A stretch of DNA of 64,000 nucleotides, from NCBI GenBank assembly GCA_949126835.1, contig OX421509.1, positions 14,539,279 to 14,603,278 on the forward strand, read 5' to 3'. Both the position numbers and the translations under genes were made by a program. The DNA comes from Anisus vortex. Taxonomy: Eukaryota > Mollusca > Gastropoda > Planorbidae. Below the pieces are notes generated by a model that had not been told where the DNA came from, ran no database searches, and saw nothing but the letters and a program-made list of their open reading frames with translations. Positions 11,554 through 24,483 of this stretch are shown in pieces. Every line of letters begins with the position of its first letter. The stretch's first letter is position 1.

Positions 11554-12916
11554 AAATTGCGTAGTCTTATATTTCTTGCAGAATCTGTATAAGCTTATAG
11601 GTTTACACTTGGTAGCCTACCTTTGGAAAGAACGAAAACTCCAACAGCAACCAGAGACAATGTTCCAAAGAGAAGAAATCTGGAGGTCAGTTTACGTCTT
11701 GTGTATCTCCAGATCGCCATGGCAACAGGAAATTAGGTCCAGAAGAAAATCTGTTAAAAAAAAAAGCGGAAGTAATAGTTAAGACAAAGCTGCTTTTTTT
11801 GTGTGCTGTTAATTGAATTTTCTAAACATATTAATGAAAAATATCGCTGGCCAGACAACTGTAAGGATATAATCAGGTCAATGAAATCACGTGCTACGAT
11901 TTAAGAACCCCCGTTGCGCCAACACGTTAGTTGCACATCGGACACGTTGAGAAGATAGGCAGGAAAAGTAAAAAAGAAAACACAACAAAGACAATAGTAC
12001 TTACAAGCTTAACAATGCTATCTTGTTATTGTGATTGAATGTTGTGATGGTTTATGTTTACCGTATGTTATCTCCCTTATGTAGAAATGTATTGATTTTT
12101 TTTTTGTAGTGGGTTTCTTCCTCCCTAACGAATTATCTTTCTAAACAAAAATGTATTATCTGTCAAACAGGCCTTGCGAGTAGAAACAAAGTTCCATTCT
12201 CCATAATATTTTTTACTCTCTAAACAACACGGTGTCAATTTTGAAACAAAACTTTGCCATATTTTACGCTTGTCTCTACTCTCGACATTAAACTTGACCA
12301 TATTGATTAATGCCCCTTTTATTCTGACCACGAAGCTATTACACAGGGGAAGGGGAAGGGAAATAGCTTAAAAAAAAACAAAAACAAAAAAAAACATTAA
12401 AGGGAGTGTACAACACAGACTCACCGCATTTAATAGATTGATTTCCTGAACACAAGTTTTGTCCCTTTGAACAGGTCATAGGGCAGACCGTTGGACGAAA
12501 CAAGTCCTTCCCTCCCCCCTCTTTCCCTCCCCAACCCCTTCCTTTTTTTTTCAAAAGTAAGCGAGAGTGGGAGGGGGGGGGGAGAAATCAATAATCAGTA
12601 GGCCAATCATAGGGAGAGAGCTTAGAGTTTAGACTGTGACTTAGACCATTGAACGAAGCGTTGGTCTGTCTATCAGGTACAATAGATGTCTTTCTGAGTT
12701 AAGTTTCCCATTTACAGACATTAAAAGACATTAAAAGTATATATAAGACTTTAACAGCTTCGTGTGCCATTGGATACTTGTGTTAATTGTCAGAGTTTAC
12801 TTTACGACCAAGTTGGTGCCCACCAGAGCTCTGTCTTTATTCACAGCCTTTAAAACAACTTGTGCAGTCTATATCCATCGTTCTCTCAATATCCATTTTT
12901 GTCATTTTTCTATCTC
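11554..12916. other. No gene recognised
   Basis: AT-rich DNA with G- and A-runs near 12340-12580. An exact ttatctccctt motif is at 12068-12078. Short frames show no domain. Confidence 0.5.
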
Positions 12917-13460
<544 letters not shown>

Positions 13461-14156
13461 ATGTGTGAATGTGCGATTTTGTTTGTGCGTTTTTGTTGTT
13501 TGATCAAAGCTGTAAAGGAATAATTAACGTAACTAAACTAGTACAAAGGAAATTATATTAAAGCAGAAGCCTGAATTAATAGTTCACCAGTTAAAACCTT
13601 CCCGTATTATGTATTTTAACGACAATTCACCAAGATGGCTCCAGTTTAGACCACGTGCAAGGGACGTAAGGCAAAGCGCAAGCTCCAATAGAAATTTGAT
13701 GAGCTAATGTCCCCCAAGGGAGATCACCAAAGCCACACTACGTGGTTAAGTCCCTTCATCTCTCCACAATAGCCACGCCATCATTTGTGTGTGTGTGTGT
13801 TATTGTTCTCGTCTGCTCATTGAATTCCAGTGGAACGAAGCCAATGCAGGCTACATACTGTTTTTGGTACCGTTTTCTGTCTAACTTTTTTTTACAGCTG
13901 TGATAAATACTGTAGGAATCGTCAACAATTAGGCATTTGGTAGTAGTATTTCGCGGATTATTTTAAGATGGTAAAATTTAACAAGAACTTCTGGTATTTG
14001 AATCATTGAAAACTATTTTCAAATTATTCTCATGTAAATTGTTCGATATAAACGGTCAGGTTAGTATTATAATCTATTGACGTCATCGATTCTTGTGTAC
14101 ACCCATGACAGACTTTCGATTTCCTTACCGCTGTTATGAAAGTTTAGATTGTCCAT
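13461..14156. other. No gene recognised
   Basis: Contains a short (GT)n at about 13786-13800 and otherwise non-repetitive AT-rich sequence. Confidence 0.5.
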
Positions 14157-14233
14157 TTTGGAGGCCTTCCGCGTGCCATTGAAAACCACTATGCGTGCCA
14201 AGTCTGACACGCGTGCCGTAGGGCCGACCCCTG
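14157..14233 (-). mobile_element. hAT MITE fragment
   Basis: Only one end is kept: cttccgcgtgccattgaaa to gccgacccctg, ending at 14233. It is the same end as in the complete copies at 20104 and 62817, in reverse orientation. Confidence 0.8.
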
Positions 14234-14512
14234 CTCTAAATAATATTTCGGATTGCTTTTAAAAAGTTGGCAAGATGAGATTGACACTGTACCATACACA
14301 AACTAATTTGAACTGTAATACGGCCCAGTATATATCGACCAGTTCTTTGCATTGGGATCCAGATAGAACTTTCAATGGACCAATGAAAAAGTGGCATAAA
14401 GAGAATGGCAAGTCGGAGGGGGGAGTGAGTCAAATGCTGTAAGATGAGAAATGGGGCTGATATTAATTATAATAATTTCATTGATTTAAACTTGATAAAA
14501 AGAATGTAAACT

Positions 14513-14740
14513 GTATAACTGGGTCACGACGTAGAAGTAAAGAAATAACTGGGTCACGAAGTAGAAGTAAAGAAATAACTGGGTCACGAAGCAGCAGTAA
14601 AGAAATAACTGGGTCATGAAGTAGAAGTAAAGAAATAACTGGGTCATGAAGTAGAAGTAAAGAAATAACTGGGTCATGAAGTAGAAGTAAAGAAATAACT
14701 GGGTTATGAAATAGAAGTAAAGAAATAACTGGGTCACCAC
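14513..14740. repeat. 30-bp tandem repeat, about 7.5 copies
   Basis: The unit contains gggtcacgaagtagaagtaa followed by agaaataact. Because 30 is divisible by three, several minus-strand frames stay open with ten-residue repeats. No start context or splice signal supports a gene. Confidence 0.95.
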
Positions 14741-14984
14741 ACAAAAGAACAGTTTGGGAAGCACTGCTCAATCTTCGCGCAGGAATATACGGTTTGATTA
14801 CCTCCCTCGACCGAACTTCGCCTCCTCAAGAGTTTACATAATTATCAATCGCGTCCCTTGTCTTGTCACCCTCGCGGGCGGTTGGGTCCCATGACGTTAA
14901 CAGCAACGAGCCGAAGACCTCTGACACGGATTGTCAAGGAACGAATGTGAACAAATCCCTTTGGGTGGCGTCATTATGGAGGCA

Positions 14985-15055
14985 TTTCTCCGCTTTAAAT
15001 CCCATTTACGCGTCCGCAGAGGCCAACATGCTGCTATATATAGAAACGCATTGAA
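14985..15055 (+). promoter_or_regulatory. TATA-like element, weak candidate
   Basis: ctatatatagaaacgc at about 15033-15048 resembles a TATA box within a moderately GC-rich 200-bp stretch. No downstream coding exon was recognised. Confidence 0.15.
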
Positions 15056-15785
15056 TCCTGGGAAGGCTGGCTTACAAGTTTCTTCTCATTCATTGGTTCG
15101 CGCCTAAGCGTGTAGTTTTTTTAGAACTTCCGTAAAAATTGTTAATGAAAAACTCTGTTATCTTTTCCTGTTCATTTTTTTTATAAGATAATTAAAAAAG
15201 AGACAAGCGGCTCAACAGAAAATATGCACATGAAAGTTTCTGAAAAGTACGAACTCTTTCTTACATAAACATAGATTTCAGATTTATGTACACTAACACC
15301 CGGATTTAGCCCTCGAACAGAGCCTCGAATTACGAAAGAAGTGAAAGCTGGCATCTGGCATTCCACAAAGGCGCACCCTAAATATGAACTCTAATACGCC
15401 TCTTAATTAGTCTTAATGCAGCCAAGTCTTCTGACGCTTCTCCCCAATTTTCTGCAATTCCCCACGCAATCAACACACATGACACTTAACGTAATAAACA
15501 AAGCGTTTAAAAAAAAAAGCTCGTTTTTACGACCCGGTACAGGGTCACGAAATTATTGTCACCGAGTAGCAAAAAAATTTAAAAAATACCGGTTCAAAGC
15601 ATAGGCCAGGTTATCATGCTAAACTAGTGATAGAAATCATAACTGAACATTTGGTTTCAAATGAACATTTAGTGTTATTAGAACGCGATTTTTAGCTTCA
15701 GCACTCGAATGCAGGCTACACTAGTGTCAAACCTTATGTGGAAATCCCAAACTGTTTTATAAACTAGTCAGATTGTGGCAAGCAT

Positions 15786-15830
15786 TTGATAATAGTATGC
15801 CAAAGTAGGATTTCTAATTCCTTCAGTACG
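15786..15830 (-). mobile_element. hAT MITE fragment interrupted by a SINE
   Basis: aatagtatgccaaagtagga to ccttcagtacgcc is the other end of the CAGGGGTCGGCAACC-family MITE. It stops where the tRNA-like head of the next SINE begins, consistent with SINE insertion into the MITE. Confidence 0.6.
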
Positions 15831-16100
15831 CCGAGCGACAGCGCGTTCGACTGGCGTACCGAATGTCCTGGTTTCGAATCCTGGTGAAGGCTACGATCTG
15901 TTCCCGGGACTGGAGTGTGTCCCTGAGTCTACCCAGCTCTGATGGGTACCTGACATCAGTTGGGGGTAAAGTAAAGGCGGCTGGGCACAGTGCAGGCCAC
16001 ACAATCTCCTAGTATGCCGCGGCCACAGAAACTGGTGAAACGCTGAGTCACCGGGCCTATGATCAATTCGGTCCGAAGAGCACTTTATTCTACTTTACAG
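15828..16100 (+). mobile_element. tRNA-derived SINE (family A)
   Basis: The head holds a Pol III B box ggtttcgaatcc (15870-15881) preceded by an A-box-like gccgagcgacagcgcg. The body reads gtgtccctgagtctaccc, ggcggctgggca, ggccacacaatc and ggcctatgatcaattcggtc, ending in a T/A-rich tail. Related copies lie at 25147, 34250, 37983, 49018 (minus) and 56183. Confidence 0.85.
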
Positions 16101-16333
16101 ATCAAAGCGAATTACTTGAAGAAGATGGAACATGGCGGATAAGGAAACGATTAAATTGTAAGCAACCGATTTCTGACTACAATTTAGGTTTAAAAACTTG
16201 ATTCTTTATTCATAAGACTTGATCGTATTTTCCATATTTCATATACTGCGCATGAATGATAGGCGTGGGAGAATACACATTCTAAAACATGAAAAAATTT
16301 TGTTTGAATTTTTACATTGTACGACCCTGACAG

Positions 16334-16956
16334 CACTTTATTATTGGCCCAATATTTGACCAATATTTTAACATTGACCCAATATTTGACCAATATTGTA
16401 ACATTGGTACAATATTTGACCAATATTTTAACATTGACCCAATATTTGACCAATATTTTAACATTGACCCAATATTTGACCAATATTTTAACATTGCCCC
16501 AATATTTGACCAATATTGTAACATTGACCCAATATTTGAACAATATTTTAACATTGACCCAATATTTGACCAATATTGTAACATTGACCCAATATTTGAC
16601 CAATATTGTAACATTGACCCAATATTTGACCAATATTGTAACATTGACCCAATATTTGACCAATATTTTAACATTGACCCAATATTTGACCAATATTTTA
16701 ACATTGACCCAATATATGACCAATATTGTAACATTGACCCAATATTTGACCAATATTGTAACATTGACCCAATATTTGACCAAAATTGTAACATTGACCC
16801 AATATTTGACCAATATTGTAACATTGACCCAATATTTGACCAATATTGTAACATTGACCCAATATTTGACCAATATTGTAACATTGACCCAATATTTGAC
16901 CAATATTGTAACATTGACCCAATATTTGACCAATATTGTAACATTGGTCCAATATG
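16334..16956. repeat. 30-bp tandem repeat, about 20 copies
   Basis: The unit is aatatttgaccaatattgta then acattgaccc; the main variable position is ttgta/tttta. The aatatt palindromes make the unit partly self-complementary. Frames of 210-247 codons are open on both strands because the unit is divisible by three and lacks stop triplets in those frames. Treated as non-coding. Confidence 0.97.
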
Positions 16957-17392
16957 GTGCGCTATTGGGGTAATAATCTTGCTGAAATGGAATTGTAAAT
17001 CATGCTACAACATTGGGTTTACAAGTAAAAGCTTATTTAATCAGTGTCCCGCTATATCAGAGGTCATCAGCTCAAACTGCATGTTACACATGCACGCACC
17101 GACGTTTACAAACATTCTTTCTTTTTTTCCGTCAGCCATTAGACTGTGAAACACACTGGACCAGAGCTCCATCACTGCCCCCATCTATGCCAGCTTTCAA
17201 ATCTTCACTGAGCGGTTGGACTAAAAAAAAACAATGAAACTCTGTTGTCTGTTTATAACTCTTTTTTGTATGCTATAAAATACTATAAGTAGTTAATACA
17301 CACTTTTGAGCAGTCAAAATTACCCTTAAATTGTGGACTTTTTTCCTCGGGTCTAACGGGGATACAATGAAGAAGACGATATGTCTATGTGT

Positions 17393-17712
17393 GAGTCGAT
17401 GTTATAATATGTTGTGACGTCATCTATCACATACACAGCCATACATCTCTCCGACTATATGAAAAACTGAAATTTAATAATGTGGAAAAAAAAATTACTT
17501 GCATAAAGGGCAATATAAAAATTATAATATAAATATCGTATTACTAGATTTTTCGATGAGTCGATGTTATAATATGTTGTGACGTCATCTATCACATACA
17601 CAAGCATACACCTCTCCGACTGAAAAACTGAAATTTAATAATGTGGAAAAAAAATTACTTGCCTAAAGGGCAATATAAAAATTATACAAATATCGTATTA
17701 CTAGATTTTTCA
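17393..17712. repeat. 165-bp segment duplicated in tandem
   Basis: gagtcgatgttataatatgt begins at 17393 and again at 17558. Both copies share a gacgtcatctatcacatac segment and end near actagatttttc. They differ by small indels. Confidence 0.9.
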
Positions 17713-17830
17713 AAAACATTTGATAAAGTTCATCATTATGTGTGACTAAAAAAAATGGAAATTTTTTGGCATCTCTGCTCTCTTTCATTAATGATTTAGA
17801 TATTACACAAATATTTTTGAAATAAAATAC
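17640..17830 (+). pseudogene. LINE reverse transcriptase relic
   Basis: The second 165-bp unit runs into a frame reading NIVLLDFSKTFDKVHH (motif A of CR1/Jockey-type RTs, usually DFSKAFDKV-H), followed about 70 bp later by SLLSFINDLDI (compare the family's LFxxFINDL). Stops and short deletions interrupt it. The upstream duplication therefore copied part of an old LINE. Confidence 0.65.
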
Positions 17831-18339
17831 TTTCAATGAGTACCATATTACTCCAGAAACAACAACAGCTAGATTGCGTGTCGATGGTTGAATAAATATC
17901 TAAGTCAATAAAACAACACCAGGATAATGAAATCTAACAAAGAGATGAATTACAGAAACGCGAGACTATCTAGAAAATGACTTTTCACTCAGAAAATGTT
18001 GACCTTTTTTTTTTTGAGAGTGTTAAATAACAAGAAGCAAGTAGTGTAGGCTACGTGTGTTGGGTATGGAGAACTGACTAGATAACAAGAGAAGGAACTT
18101 GCAATTATTGACAACTTGAACAAAGCGCAGAAAGAGAAACTCTTTCTCCACACAAAGGTCCTCATATTTCAATTATAAACAAAGGTCCTCACATGCCACC
18201 TATAAACAAAGGTCATTCTATTTCACAGGTAATAATAGCACAATAATCATTATCAGGTAATATCAGGTTTTAATGCTTTAGAGAATATTTGATTAGCTTT
18301 GTTTTCACGTTTCATGTCCATTAAAAATATTTTCGTTTT

Positions 18340-18830
18340 GTTTTTTCTGCAGTCTGTCTATTTGACTGTTTGTATGTCTGTCTATCCGTCTATCTTTCTA
18401 TTTGTCCATCTGTTAGTCTGTTTGTATTTAATGTATGTATGTGTATATTTATCTGTCTGTTTGTCTATATTTCTTTTTGTGTCGTTTTTTAAATGTCTGT
18501 CTTCTATTCGTCTGTCAGTTTGTCTAATTGCCTTGAATGTCTGTTTGCCTTATCTATCTTTCTATTTGTGCTCATGTTTGTAATTAATGTCAGTCTGATT
18601 GCCTAACTTTCTATTTGTCTATCTATCTATCTATTTGTTTTGTGTATGTGTCCGTTTTTTTTTTACTGTCTGCCTGTTCGTCCATCTTTCTATTCGTCTG
18701 TATGTCATTTTATCCGTCGATTCGTCTGTCTTTATATCTTTCACTCTTAGTGTATAGGTTTGTCTGTCTATGTGTTTGTTTTGTCTGTTGGTTTGTCTGT
18801 TTGACTGCGTCTGACTCACATACCGCTTAT
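18340..18830. repeat. Degenerate TGTCTGTCTAT pyrimidine-rich repeat
   Basis: Imperfect TCTG/TCTA repeats in which frames on both strands stay open by low complexity. No protein feature. Confidence 0.85.
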
Positions 18831-19361
18831 TATCTCTGAAACGGACCTCCCGTGGAAACGGAACAAATAGTTGTCGGTTATAGACACATCTATAAATAGA
18901 AATATCCACATTCAACTGAAAGTAATTGAAAAGGAAGCTCGGTATGGGGCCACGTCTTAAAAATGAATGAAAGACAAATAACGAGTGGGCCACCTCTGGT
19001 TATGAAGACGGAAAAAAGCTCTTTAAAAACCCTGAAATGGAAAGAGAGGTAAAGATTTCGTCACAGAATGGATTACCATGAAGAACTTAGAGATTTTTCG
19101 ATCACTTCCTTATGTCCGTCTAGGCAGGAAAAGAACTCAAAAGATTCTTATATATTTATCGCATACTATTTCAGATGTGTTACATACTTATAGCTATGGT
19201 GTGATAGAGCTTGAGATGCATGTTCAATGAAAAGGTAGTCTGGGATGATCTGGGTGACCCAGATTCTAGTAATTGGCGAAGTATGTCCTTGTTGTTCTTT
19301 GTGCTTGGACAAGGCTCAATCTCAGCAACCATGTTGTCTCTCTATGAGTTCTCAGTCAGCT

Positions 19362-19835
19362 ATCTCGGTGGGTCCTCTCTGTAAGCTATATGTGGGTTTT
19401 CTCTGTAAACTATTTCTGTGGGTCCTCTCTGTAAAATATATATGTGGGTTTTCTCTGTAAACTATTTCTGTGGGTCCTCTCTGTAAAATATATGTGTGGG
19501 TTTTCTCTGTAAACTATTTCTGTGGGTCCTCTCTGTAAACTATAGCTTATCTGTGGGTTTTCTCTGTAAACTATTTCTGTGGGTCCTCTCTGTAAACTAT
19601 ATATGTGGGTTTTCTCTGTAAACTATTTCTGTGGGTCCTCTCTGTAAAATATATATGTGGGTTTTCTCTGTAAACTATTTCTGTGGGTCCTCTCTGTAAA
19701 ATATATGTGTGGGTTTTCTCTGTAAACTATTTCTGTGGGTCCTCTCTGTAAACTATAGCTTATCTGTGGGTCCTCTCTGTAAACTATATATGTGGGTTTT
19801 CTCTGTAAACTATTTCTGAGGGTTTTCCCTGTGGA
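19362..19835. repeat. 26/52-bp tandem repeat, about nine dimers
   Basis: Two related 26-bp half-units alternate: gtgggttttctctgtaaact and gtgggtcctctctgtaaaat, each with a short A/T-rich end. The region is GT/CT-biased with no gene. Confidence 0.95.
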
Positions 19836-20103
19836 CTCTCTGCGTAGGTTGTCTCTATGAATGATCAATATTGATTCTCTCTGTGGGTTAATGTTGACTA
19901 CATGATCCACATATTGTCAATGTTATTCTATTTGTATTTTGATTTATTTGCCAATTTACTTTTTAACGCGGCCGTAAGAGTCTGTTCATTACAGAGGTTA
20001 TGCGAATATCAGCGAGGGCTAACTCTGGAATTTTATTATTTTACACGGGTCTAGTGTCGTTAAGAGATGTTCCGGAATCCAACTATGAATTAACGACCTA
20101 GGT

Positions 20104-20298
20104 CAGGTGTCGGCAACCTACGACACGCGTGCCAGACTTGGCGCGCAGAACGAATTTCAATGGCACGCGGAATACTGCTAAAAATAACTATTAGAAATTT
20201 GAGTGCTAAAGCAGGGTGACTTTTTAGGTTCTTGGCATGCTGAATGAATTAGAAATCCCAATTCGGCACACTATTATCAAAAGGTTGCCGACCCCTGC
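20104..20298 (+). mobile_element. hAT-type MITE, complete, with target duplication
   Basis: Starts caggtgtcggcaacc and ends ggttgccgacccctg, inverted termini of about 15 bp with one mismatch. Flanks are acctaggt (20096-20103) and ccctaggt (20299-20306), an 8-bp duplication with one mismatch, typical of hAT. It has no coding frame. This copy defines both ends of the family in the window. Confidence 0.92.
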
Positions 20299-20451
20299 CC
20301 TAGGTAAACCTCTTTTATCTAGACTTAGGGCGCATACATGGCTGGGTACCAATCCTGTACGAGACAAACCCTCCATGCCGCCGCCTCTGTCAGATTTCTG
20401 AAACTGGGTTTCAAACTCCTGGCCATATTCTATTGCTACATGGGGATGGGT

Positions 20452-20486
20452 AGAATTGTGTGTGTGTGTGTGGGGGGGGGGGGGTG
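20452..20486. repeat. (GT)n followed by G-run
   Basis: tgtgtgtgtgtg runs directly into a G12 tract. Confidence 0.8.
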
Positions 20487-21054
20487 CATAGAAGAACAGG
20501 TCGCAAAAAGTCTAGCAAGCTCTCTGGGGGTTAAAGATCCGCAATTGTGAAGAGTTCAGGGTTCGAAGATTTGTGTGCCAAGGACAAGGAAGCCCGATGA
20601 ACATCTGATAGAAATCGGAAAAAAGGTTTCAATAAGGATTTTGGTAGATTTAATGGAAAAAATATATTTAAAAAGTGCACATGGATAGGTGATACTTACT
20701 TACCATAAACGTCAGTTTAAGAGACGTCTCTTGTGGACAGCCCCTTGACTTACAAGTTTTACAAACTAAGGTTTTAAAAAAGAAAGGAGATGGGGAGGGG
20801 GGGGGGGGGGCTAAGACATTTGCCGCGAGTATGAATTCAGGTCGAGCCTTACGCCACAGTAAAAAACATGAATGTCGGATACGCCCATGTCACCGTTGAG
20901 TACAGTTCAACCCTTCAATTCGGTCTTTGTATGTAGTTTAAACGGTTTAACTATGAAGGCGTCTAGCAAACATGTCAAAGTGGTCTTACGACAAAGTGTT
21001 GCTTTTCCACCGCAATTGTTGGGAGATACCCGTATGTCATTTTTAGTTATCCAC

Positions 21055-21475
21055 AGCAAAATGTAGGTCATTAACTGTTCACACATAAAAATTGTAGGTA
21101 ATCATGCATTCCACAGAAAAATAATCTAGGTCAGTAAATATTCCTACAGAAAAATGTAGGGCATCAAGTATACGATAGAAATATGTAGGTCATTAAATAT
21201 TCCAAAAAAAATGTAGGTCATTAAATATTCCACATAAAAATGTAGGTCATGAAGTATTCCCTAGAAAAATGTAGGTCATTAAATATTTCACATAAAAATG
21301 TAGGTCATTAAATATTCTACAGAAAAATGTAGGTAATTAAATATTCCACATAAAAAAGTAGGTCATGAAATATTCCCTAGAAAATCGTAGGTCATTGAAT
21401 ATTCCCACAGAAAAATGTAGGTCATTAAATATTCTACAGAGAAATGTAGGTCATAAAGTATTCCACAGAAAAAGA
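21055..21475. repeat. Degenerate 28-29 bp tandem repeat, about 14 copies
   Basis: aaaaatgtaggtcattaaat followed by attccaca recurs with indels. Variation is higher than in the other arrays, so it is older. Confidence 0.9.
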
Positions 21476-22186
21476 CACCAGTGTTGCGAACAGTTGAAAA
21501 CATTCTGTGTTAATCTCCTGTCAAAAAAAAAGACGCATCATGCAATGCATTTCTTTAAAGCTCAAAACTAACAATAACATCCACACAACCGACAATAATG
21601 TATTAAACTTAGACAATGTTGCAATATATATTACAAGATCAATACTGAAAGAATCAACTGCCCTCCCTGTGGGATCCAATAGATGAAATTGTTCTGTGTT
21701 TACGCAGATTATTCAAATATTTATTCAGCACAGGAACTACCACAATGATCGTGACACTTAATAATTATAATAATTTCCTTGATACAATGGATGTTGTTTC
21801 CAAGTTTGTTTTAATTTACATATCTAAATATTGCATTTAATATCGATAGAATTGTTTTAGCGGTGTACGTATTTCTACATAAACTGTTTATTGTAAGAGA
21901 ATATTAATATTAATGTCCTTGTTGAATGTGAGCGTCTATGTAAGATTATGTAAGTCTATACTGAGACACAGGTTTTTGTTACACGTCATCACAATATGGC
22001 TGGGGGAAGGGGGGTCGTCTGGATGGTATGATGACTTAACTGGTTGCGTTCAGTTAAAGTGAGTGAAGAGAAACTGATGTGAGGGGAAGTGGGGGGGGGG
22101 AGTGATGTGAGGGGGTGGGGGTGGAGAGTAGAGATGACAAAGCCTTGAGTCTATCAATTCGAATTAGCTTTTTTTTTTGTCTCCAA

Positions 22187-22615
22187 CAGCTTCTCTCTTT
22201 ACCTCTGTCAAAGTCTCTCTTTCTATTAATCTCTATCACTTTCATTCTCTCCCTCTATCAACTAATGTTCTTTTTGTAACTACCTCCCTCTTTCTGTCTA
22301 TGCCTCTCTCTCTCTGTGACTTTCTTTCTCTCTTTGTCACTTTCTCTATTTTTCTGCCAATTACTCTATCTATTTCTCTGTCACTTTCACTCTCTCTGTC
22401 AGTCTATATTCGCCACGTTATCTTTCTGGTCACTTAAGTCACTCTCTCATTCTATCCCTTTGTTTTTCCTCTGTCATTTTCTCTCTCCTTTGATAACAAT
22501 TGATTTTTCTCTCTTTTACTAGCTTTCTATCCGTTTCTCTTATTCTTTGGCATTTCACTAAAATTTCACTAATATTTCTGTCATTTTCTCTCTCTCTCTT
22601 TCTCTGTCACTGTAT
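22187..22615. repeat. CT-rich simple sequence
   Basis: Strongly pyrimidine-biased plus strand with repeated ctctctttctctgtcac phrases; open frames reflect the bias. Confidence 0.85.
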
Positions 22616-22696
22616 ATCGTATTTAAAAAAAATTACGATATAAATTGGTCTTTGCTTATGGAACAAGATACATGTTTTAATCTGTAGGGATAAGCT

Positions 22697-23120
22697 GAGA
22701 ATTGTATCCGATAAGTGCATTGTACTTCTAAGTTAGAATTGATTGATTTGAGAATTGTATCCGATAAGTGTATTGTACTTCTAAGTTAGAATTGATTGAT
22801 TTGAGAATTGTATCCGATAAGTGCATTGTACTTCTAAGTTAGAATTGATTGATTTGAGAATTGTATCCGATAAGTGCATTGTACTTCTAAGTTAGAATTG
22901 ATTGATTTGAGAATTGTATCCAATAAGTGCATTGTACTTCTAAGTTAGAATTGATTGATTTGAGAATTGTATCCGATAAGTGTATTGTACTTCTAAGTTA
23001 GAATTGATTGATTTGAGAATTGTATCCGATAAGTGCATTGTACTTCTAAGTTAGAATTGATTGATTTGAGAATTGTATCCGAGAAGTGCATTGTACTTCT
23101 AAGTTAGAATTGATTGATTT
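22697..23120. repeat. 53-bp tandem repeat, eight copies
   Basis: The unit starts gagaattgtatccgataagt and ends gaattgattgattt. Copies differ at only a few sites, so the array is young. Confidence 0.97.
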
Positions 23121-23186
23121 ATGAATTTAACTTTTTTTTAAAAACTTTCTATTACCCGTAAGCGTTTCCATAAGAGCATTTGCAAT

Positions 23187-23206
23187 CACGTGACAAAAAT
23201 CACGTG
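23187..23206. promoter_or_regulatory. Paired E-boxes
   Basis: Two CACGTG palindromes at 23187-23192 and 23201-23206, each preceded by aat, form a 14-bp direct repeat. They could bind bHLH-ZIP factors. No gene start is recognised downstream. Confidence 0.25.
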
Positions 23207-23679
23207 CTGTTTGTTTACTTTGTCTAGTGGCGACAAATGGCAGCCTTAAACCTTAATAGAGGTTTAAGAAGGTTTTATTTTTAAATATCACCATTTCAAC
23301 AATATGACGTAAGAAATATATATAAAACACTGTCATGCGATGAAAATTAACATTCAAAACTAAAATTTAAATTATTAAAAATCAATGGAAAAGGTTTCGT
23401 AAGTGCAGAATGCAGAAGATTTAATTGAAGATGTCGATTGTCGAAAGTTAGCCTATTTTAACTTATTATATAAAAGTAAAGCATAAGGCAGGTTGTGCAA
23501 TGTTGAAAAACTACAAAAGTAGTACATCTTGTTTATTTTGTGGGCGGACTAGTATCATATTAAGATTTTTGGAAACCAATTTCTTATATTTTGGGTGTAA
23601 AATACCCATGGTAAAAAAAATTGTATTCCACCATGTCTCCATCATGGCTTCTATTTACATTTTACATAGTTACGTGACC

Positions 23680-23710
23680 CACAGAATAAGTATAGTGTAC
23701 CTATTCTGTG
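23680..23710. other. Short palindrome between direct repeats
   Basis: cacagaata (23680-23688) and tattctgtg (23702-23710) are exact reverse complements around a 13-base loop. acgtgacc lies on both sides as a direct repeat (23672-23679 and 23711-23718), the arrangement of a tiny inserted hairpin. Confidence 0.5.
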
Positions 23711-24254
23711 ACGTGACCTAAAAACTTAAGCCGCGCCTATTGCAATTGGTCTTATGGATTAATTTTCACTTAATTTAATGGGTCCCTGACAAAATATAGG
23801 CCTACATATTCTAATATATGTCTAACTAAATTAAATGTTATCTTGCATTTATACTAGTGTAGGCTGGTTCACTTTGCAATTTTAGTTTGCATTTTAAAAT
23901 GTTTATAATGATTATAATAGTTGCTGGCCTTTTAAATAGATTTTTCTTCGATAATGTCACTCTAGTACTCCATCACAGTCGTACAATAACAGACTACAAT
24001 TCTATGCCAGTTCTATGTCAAACGCTTTTCTATTCTCAAAAATAAAAGCCATTGTGATCAGAAAAAAAAAAAAAGATGAATAAAATAAAACCTCGTGTGC
24101 CAGGTGTCAGCTGTCATCGTCTGTCATGCTGAAACTTTTGTCACAACACTGGGATACGTGTAAGCTTATAGCTATCTCCCTTCTCTTTCCCGCCCTTTCT
24201 TTTACTCTCCCAAAGAGAAAAAGGTGTCCGCAATTGTTAAGGCTAGAGGGTATC

Positions 24255-24353
24255 TGACGTCACACGCCACGTGGGGACACACTATGCGTTGTTCGAACTT
24301 CTGCCCACCACACAATAATTCCCGCGGTCTAGACTCTAGAATGGATATAAAAA
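24255..24353 (+). promoter_or_regulatory. Promoter-like CRE, E-box and TATA cluster
   Basis: TGACGTCA at 24255-24262, CCACGTGG at 24267-24274 and TATAAAAA at 24346-24353 lie in the order and spacing of a TATA promoter. The area is more GC-rich than its surroundings. Transcription would start near 24375 and run into the 48-bp array. No coding exon was identified, so this may be a 5' non-coding exon or a repeat-borne motif. Confidence 0.35.
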
Positions 24354-24483
24354 CTCTTAACCCTTACAGTCCCGGGCGCGTATATAGCGGAACTGATGGC
24401 AGCATAGATAGAAGTAGGTCGGTACGGGAAAGGTTAAGAATTATTTTTTTATTGTCGAATCCTTTGAAAACTTTTTAAAATGG

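Noticed and set aside
16190..16973. Long overlapping frames (210-247 codons) on both strands
   Set aside because: They translate a 30-bp tandem repeat with no stops. No signal peptide, splice context or family similarity; amino-acid repeats follow the DNA unit.
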